8,658 nucleotides of DNA from Cryomorphaceae bacterium (GTDB taxonomy: Bacteria; Bacteroidota; Bacteroidia; Flavobacteriales; Schleiferiaceae): assembly GCA_949547975.1 (NCBI GenBank), contig CATITW010000058.1:1-8658 (forward strand), in the 5' to 3' direction. Both the position numbers and the translations under genes were made by a program. Within the stretch, counting starts at the first letter, position 1. Each line of letters opens with the position of its first letter. Of the stretch, positions 6,719 through 8,658 are shown in pieces. The notes under the pieces are model-generated. The model did no database searches, was not told the DNA's origin, and saw only the letters and a program-made list of their open reading frames with translations.

Positions 6719-6816
6719 CGCAAAACACTCGCCTCGAACTGAGAAAACGCTCCTCAGAGAAGATCCTTCCGGCTATAGGGAGACGCCAAGGCATTTCCAT
6801 CTAACGCAGTTTACCC

Positions 6817-7197
6817 TTATTTCTTTAGTGCGTCCTTGTCGTATTTCACGAACATGGACAACCATGTCGTTCTCGAGATGCGAAAGATCACTGGTGCTGT
6901 AAGTACGAGTAGTGCAGCGAGTGCTCCGATCGTGGGCCACATCTCCCACCCAAAGAATACACTGAAAATGATGTATACGGCTACGAATAATGCGACGGTA
7001 TAGCCGTAGCTGACGTACATGGCGCCGTAGTAGAAGTTCGGTTCAGGTTCGAAGTTTTGATCACACTGGCTGCAACGTGGATTGAAATCTGTAAGCGTCT
7101 TGAATTTGTATGGATTCGACTCCGGGTAGATGTCACCTTCCATGCACCTTGGACATTTGCTCTTCGTGATCGCGTAGACTTTTGTTCCCTTCAACAT
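6817..7197 (-). CDS. DUF983 family membrane protein with two CxxC motifs
   Basis: Predicted 126-residue inner-membrane protein. Near the N terminus are CPRC (15-18) and CSQC (42-45), a likely zinc-ribbon-like metal site, separated by GDIYPESNPYKF. Two membrane helices follow at about 62-83 and 88-107, then a short basic tail ending KKDALKK-like (KYDKDALKK). This layout and the segment FEPEPNFYYGAMYVSYGYT fit the DUF983 family of unknown function, common in Bacteroidota. I chose the internal ATG at 7197, giving MLKGTKVYAI just before the first CxxC. The frame is open to an ATG at 7320, but the extra 41 residues would overlap the divergent ABC-F start and show no family features. It converges with the FAD gene (98-bp gap, no confident terminator) and diverges from the ABC-F gene. 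Confidence 0.85.
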   Translation of the reverse strand: MLKGTKVYAITKSKCPRCMEGDIYPESNPYKFKTLTDFNPRCSQCDQNFEPEPNFYYGAMYVSYGYTVALFVAVYIIFSVFFGWEMWPTIGALAALLVLTAPVIFRISRTTWLSMFVKYDKDALKK

Positions 7198-7225
7198 GCT
7201 CTTTAGAAATTTCTGTATTGCATGG

Positions 7226-7233
7226 TAAAAATA
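7226..7233 (-). promoter_or_regulatory. weak candidate -7 box for the DUF983 gene
   Basis: On the minus strand TATTTTTA matches TAnnTTTG at all fixed positions but the last. It lies 28 bp upstream of the chosen DUF983 start and would give a leader of about 20 nt. No -33 element is evident. Its position in the 73-bp divergent gap is the main support. Confidence 0.22.
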
Positions 7234-7257
7234 CGAAGGCGCCCGGTGGTTATTTGA

Positions 7258-7265
7258 TACTTTTG
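7258..7265 (+). promoter_or_regulatory. -7 box directly before the ABC-F gene
   Basis: TACTTTTG is a perfect TAnnTTTG match only 5 bp before the ABC-F ATG at 7271. With usual Bacteroidota spacing, transcription would begin at or within a base or two of that ATG, so the mRNA would be leaderless or nearly so. No -33 TTG is visible at 17-23 bp. Confidence 0.45.
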
Positions 7266-7270
7266 TCACG

Positions 7271-8658
7271 ATGATTTTAGCACTGAACAAGGCCTCGCTA
7301 TTTTTCGGGGGACGCGCCATTTTTAATGAAATTGGATTTCAAATCAACCCTGCTGACCGCATAGGTCTCGTGGGTAGAAATGGAGCGGGAAAAAGTACCC
7401 TTTTGAAGCTGATTGCGGGGGATTATGCCTTGGACGGCGGCTCGATGAGCAAAGCAAAAGAAGTTCGTATCGGATTCTTGAGGCAGGACCTTAAGATGGA
7501 TATGGACAAAAGCATTATGGACATCGCGCGGAGTGCTTTCGATGAGATTACGCGTATTAATGAGCGGATCGAAGAGATTAATAAGGAGTTTGAGACACGT
7601 ACGGACTATGAAAGCGAGAGTTATTCTGCGCTGATAGTAGAGGTGAGTGATTTGAGCGAACGCTTCGGGATGCTTGGCGGTGACAGTATAGACGCTGATG
7701 TAGAGCTGGTTTTAAAGGGTCTTGGGTTTGCGCCGGAGGTCTTTGATAAGCCGCTGCACACGTTCTCTGGAGGTTGGAGGATGCGGGCAGAATTGGCGCG
7801 ATTGCTCTTGCAGAAACCGGAACTTTTGTTGCTCGATGAGCCGACCAACCACTTGGACATCGAAAGTATTATGTGGCTCGAAAAGCATTTAAGCGCGAGT
7901 AGTCAGACGCTTATGGTGGTCAGTCACGATAGAACGTTTTTGGATAATGTCACGAATCGGACGATTGAAATCACGATGGGTAAAGCCTATGATTTTAATG
8001 CGCCGTACAGCCGTTATGTGGAGTTGCGTGCAGAGATTCGTGAGAAGCAGATCGCTGCCGCGAAGAACCAGCAACGAGAGATTAAGCAAACTGAGGAGCT
8101 GATCGAGCGCTTTAAAGCCAAGGCGAGTAAGGCTTCTTTCGCGCAGAGTTTGATCAAAAAGCTCGACCGCATGGAGCGCATCGAGGTAGATGAGGAAGAT
8201 AACGGGAGCATGAATTTCAAGTTCCAGCCTGCCCCTCGAAGCGGTAAAGTCGTCGCTAAAGCGGAGGGTGTGCATAAGAGCTACGGAGAGAAATTGGTGC
8301 TGAAAGGTGTCGATGTAGAGATTGAACGCGGAGATCGGATGGCTTTTGTCGGACAGAACGGTCAAGGGAAATCTACGCTTGTGAAGGCCTTGATGCAAGA
8401 GGTACCTGCGGATGGCGTTCTGGAATTGGGACACAATGTTCAGGTGGGTTATTTTGCTCAGGATCAAGCCGATGAGCTCGATGGAGAGATTACTGCGCTG
8501 CAGACCATCGAACATGCTTCTCCGGAAGAGATGCGCAAGCACGCACGTAGCTTACTGGGATCATTCATGTTCCGTGGTGAAGATGTGGAGAAGAAAGTGA
8601 AGGTACTTAGTGGTGGAGAACGCGGTCGCTTGGCCTTGTGTAAGCTGCTTTTGAAACC
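7271..8658 (+). CDS. ABC-F family ATPase, partial (runs off window)
   Basis: The first 462 codons of a duplicated-ATPase ABC-F protein, open to the right edge; full members are usually about 530-650 residues. Domain 1: Walker A GRNGAGKST (35-43), signature FSGGWRMR (165-172), Walker B ELLLLDEPTNHLD (184-196), H-loop VVSHDRTFLD (216-225). The charged helical linker at about 250-315 (the P-site-tRNA interaction motif region of ABC-F proteins) contains FKAKASKASFAQSLIKKLDR (281-300). Domain 2: Walker A GQNGQGKST (361-369) and signature LSGGERGRLAL (446-456). The second Walker B and H-loop lie beyond the edge. There are no membrane helices. ABC-F proteins act on the ribosome, resolving stalled or paused states. 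This one looks like a housekeeping YdiF/Uup-like member; nothing points to antibiotic resistance. ATG 7271 gives MILALNKASL, a typical start, and no better upstream start is in frame. Confidence 0.93.
   Translation, partial: MILALNKASLFFGGRAIFNEIGFQINPADRIGLVGRNGAGKSTLLKLIAGDYALDGGSMSKAKEVRIGFLRQDLKMDMDKSIMDIARSAFDEITRINERIEEINKEFETRTDYESESYSALIVEVSDLSERFGMLGGDSIDADVELVLKGLGFAPEVFDKPLHTFSGGWRMRAELARLLLQKPELLLLDEPTNHLDIESIMWLEKHLSASSQTLMVVSHDRTFLDNVTNRTIEITMGKAYDFNAPYSRYVELRAEIREKQIAAAKNQQREIKQTEELIERFKAKASKASFAQSLIKKLDRMERIEVDEEDNGSMNFKFQPAPRSGKVVAKAEGVHKSYGEKLVLKGVDVEIERGDRMAFVGQNGQGKSTLVKALMQEVPADGVLELGHNVQVGYFAQDQADELDGEITALQTIEHASPEEMRKHARSLLGSFMFRGEDVEKKVKVLSGGERGRLALCKLLLK

Noticed and set aside
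6719..6816. Convergent gap with hairpin CTGAG (6739-6743)/CTCAG (6753-6757) and a longer CGCTCC/GGAGACG pairing, considered as a terminator.
   Set aside because: Stems are short with no T-run on either strand, so I do not call a terminator; nothing else is evident in this 98-bp gap.
7198..7320. Longer DUF983 protein starting at 7320 (41 extra residues).
   Set aside because: The extension lies opposite the ABC-F start, has no family motif, and the internal ATG sits just before the conserved CPRC region. Kept only as a possibility in the findings.
7889..8542. Minus-strand open frame of 217 codons opposite the ABC-F gene.
   Set aside because: The plus strand here encodes an intact ABC-F linker and second ATPase domain with all motifs. 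The antisense translation is Leu/Arg/Ser-rich with no recognisable domain.

Overview
The window comes from a Bacteroidota chromosome, most likely a Flavobacteriales-type or related gliding/secreting lineage. The main evidence is the run porP-gldK-gldL-gldM-gldN, the core of the type IX secretion system (T9SS) and its gliding motor, which occurs only in this phylum. Two further signs agree: no gene has a Shine-Dalgarno sequence upstream of its start, and the intergenic gaps hold TAnnTTTG boxes, the -7 element read by the Bacteroidota primary sigma factor. Genus-level assignment would be a guess; base composition looks fairly balanced by eye, not strongly AT-rich.

Left part (74-5642): five same-strand genes with gaps of 48, 46, 38 and 1 bp, closed by three in-frame stop codons and a strong intrinsic terminator. 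PorP is an outer-membrane PorP/SprF-family barrel. GldK is an outer-membrane lipoprotein with a catalytically dead formylglycine-generating-enzyme fold, and GldN is its periplasmic ring partner. GldL and GldM form the inner-membrane proton-driven motor, with GldM reaching across the periplasm towards the GldK/GldN ring. The order porP-K-L-M-N is the one known from Porphyromonas gingivalis. All five genes look intact, and the motor residues known from Flavobacterium johnsoniae (GldL K/H/E and GldM Arg9) are recognisable.

Middle (5617-6718): a separately promoted gene for a stand-alone FAD-dependent oxidoreductase of the DAO/DadA/MnmC-C type. Its candidate promoter elements lie inside the operon terminator and just after it.

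Right part (6817-8658): a divergent pair with 73 bp between starts. A minus-strand DUF983 membrane protein has two CxxC motifs. A plus-strand ABC-F ATPase has no in-frame stop and runs off the right edge, cut before its second Walker B. A perfect TAnnTTTG box sits 5 bp before the ABC-F ATG, suggesting a leaderless or nearly leaderless mRNA.

The window looks like conserved core genome. I found no mobile element, CRISPR array, tRNA or rRNA gene, and no clear undescribed system. The points most worth a second look are the overlapping terminator/promoter, the near-leaderless starts, an internal repeat in GldL, an EF-hand-like loop in GldK, and the unassigned FAD enzyme beside the T9SS operon. Motif positions and pairings were read by eye; family assignments rest on recognised motifs, not on searches.
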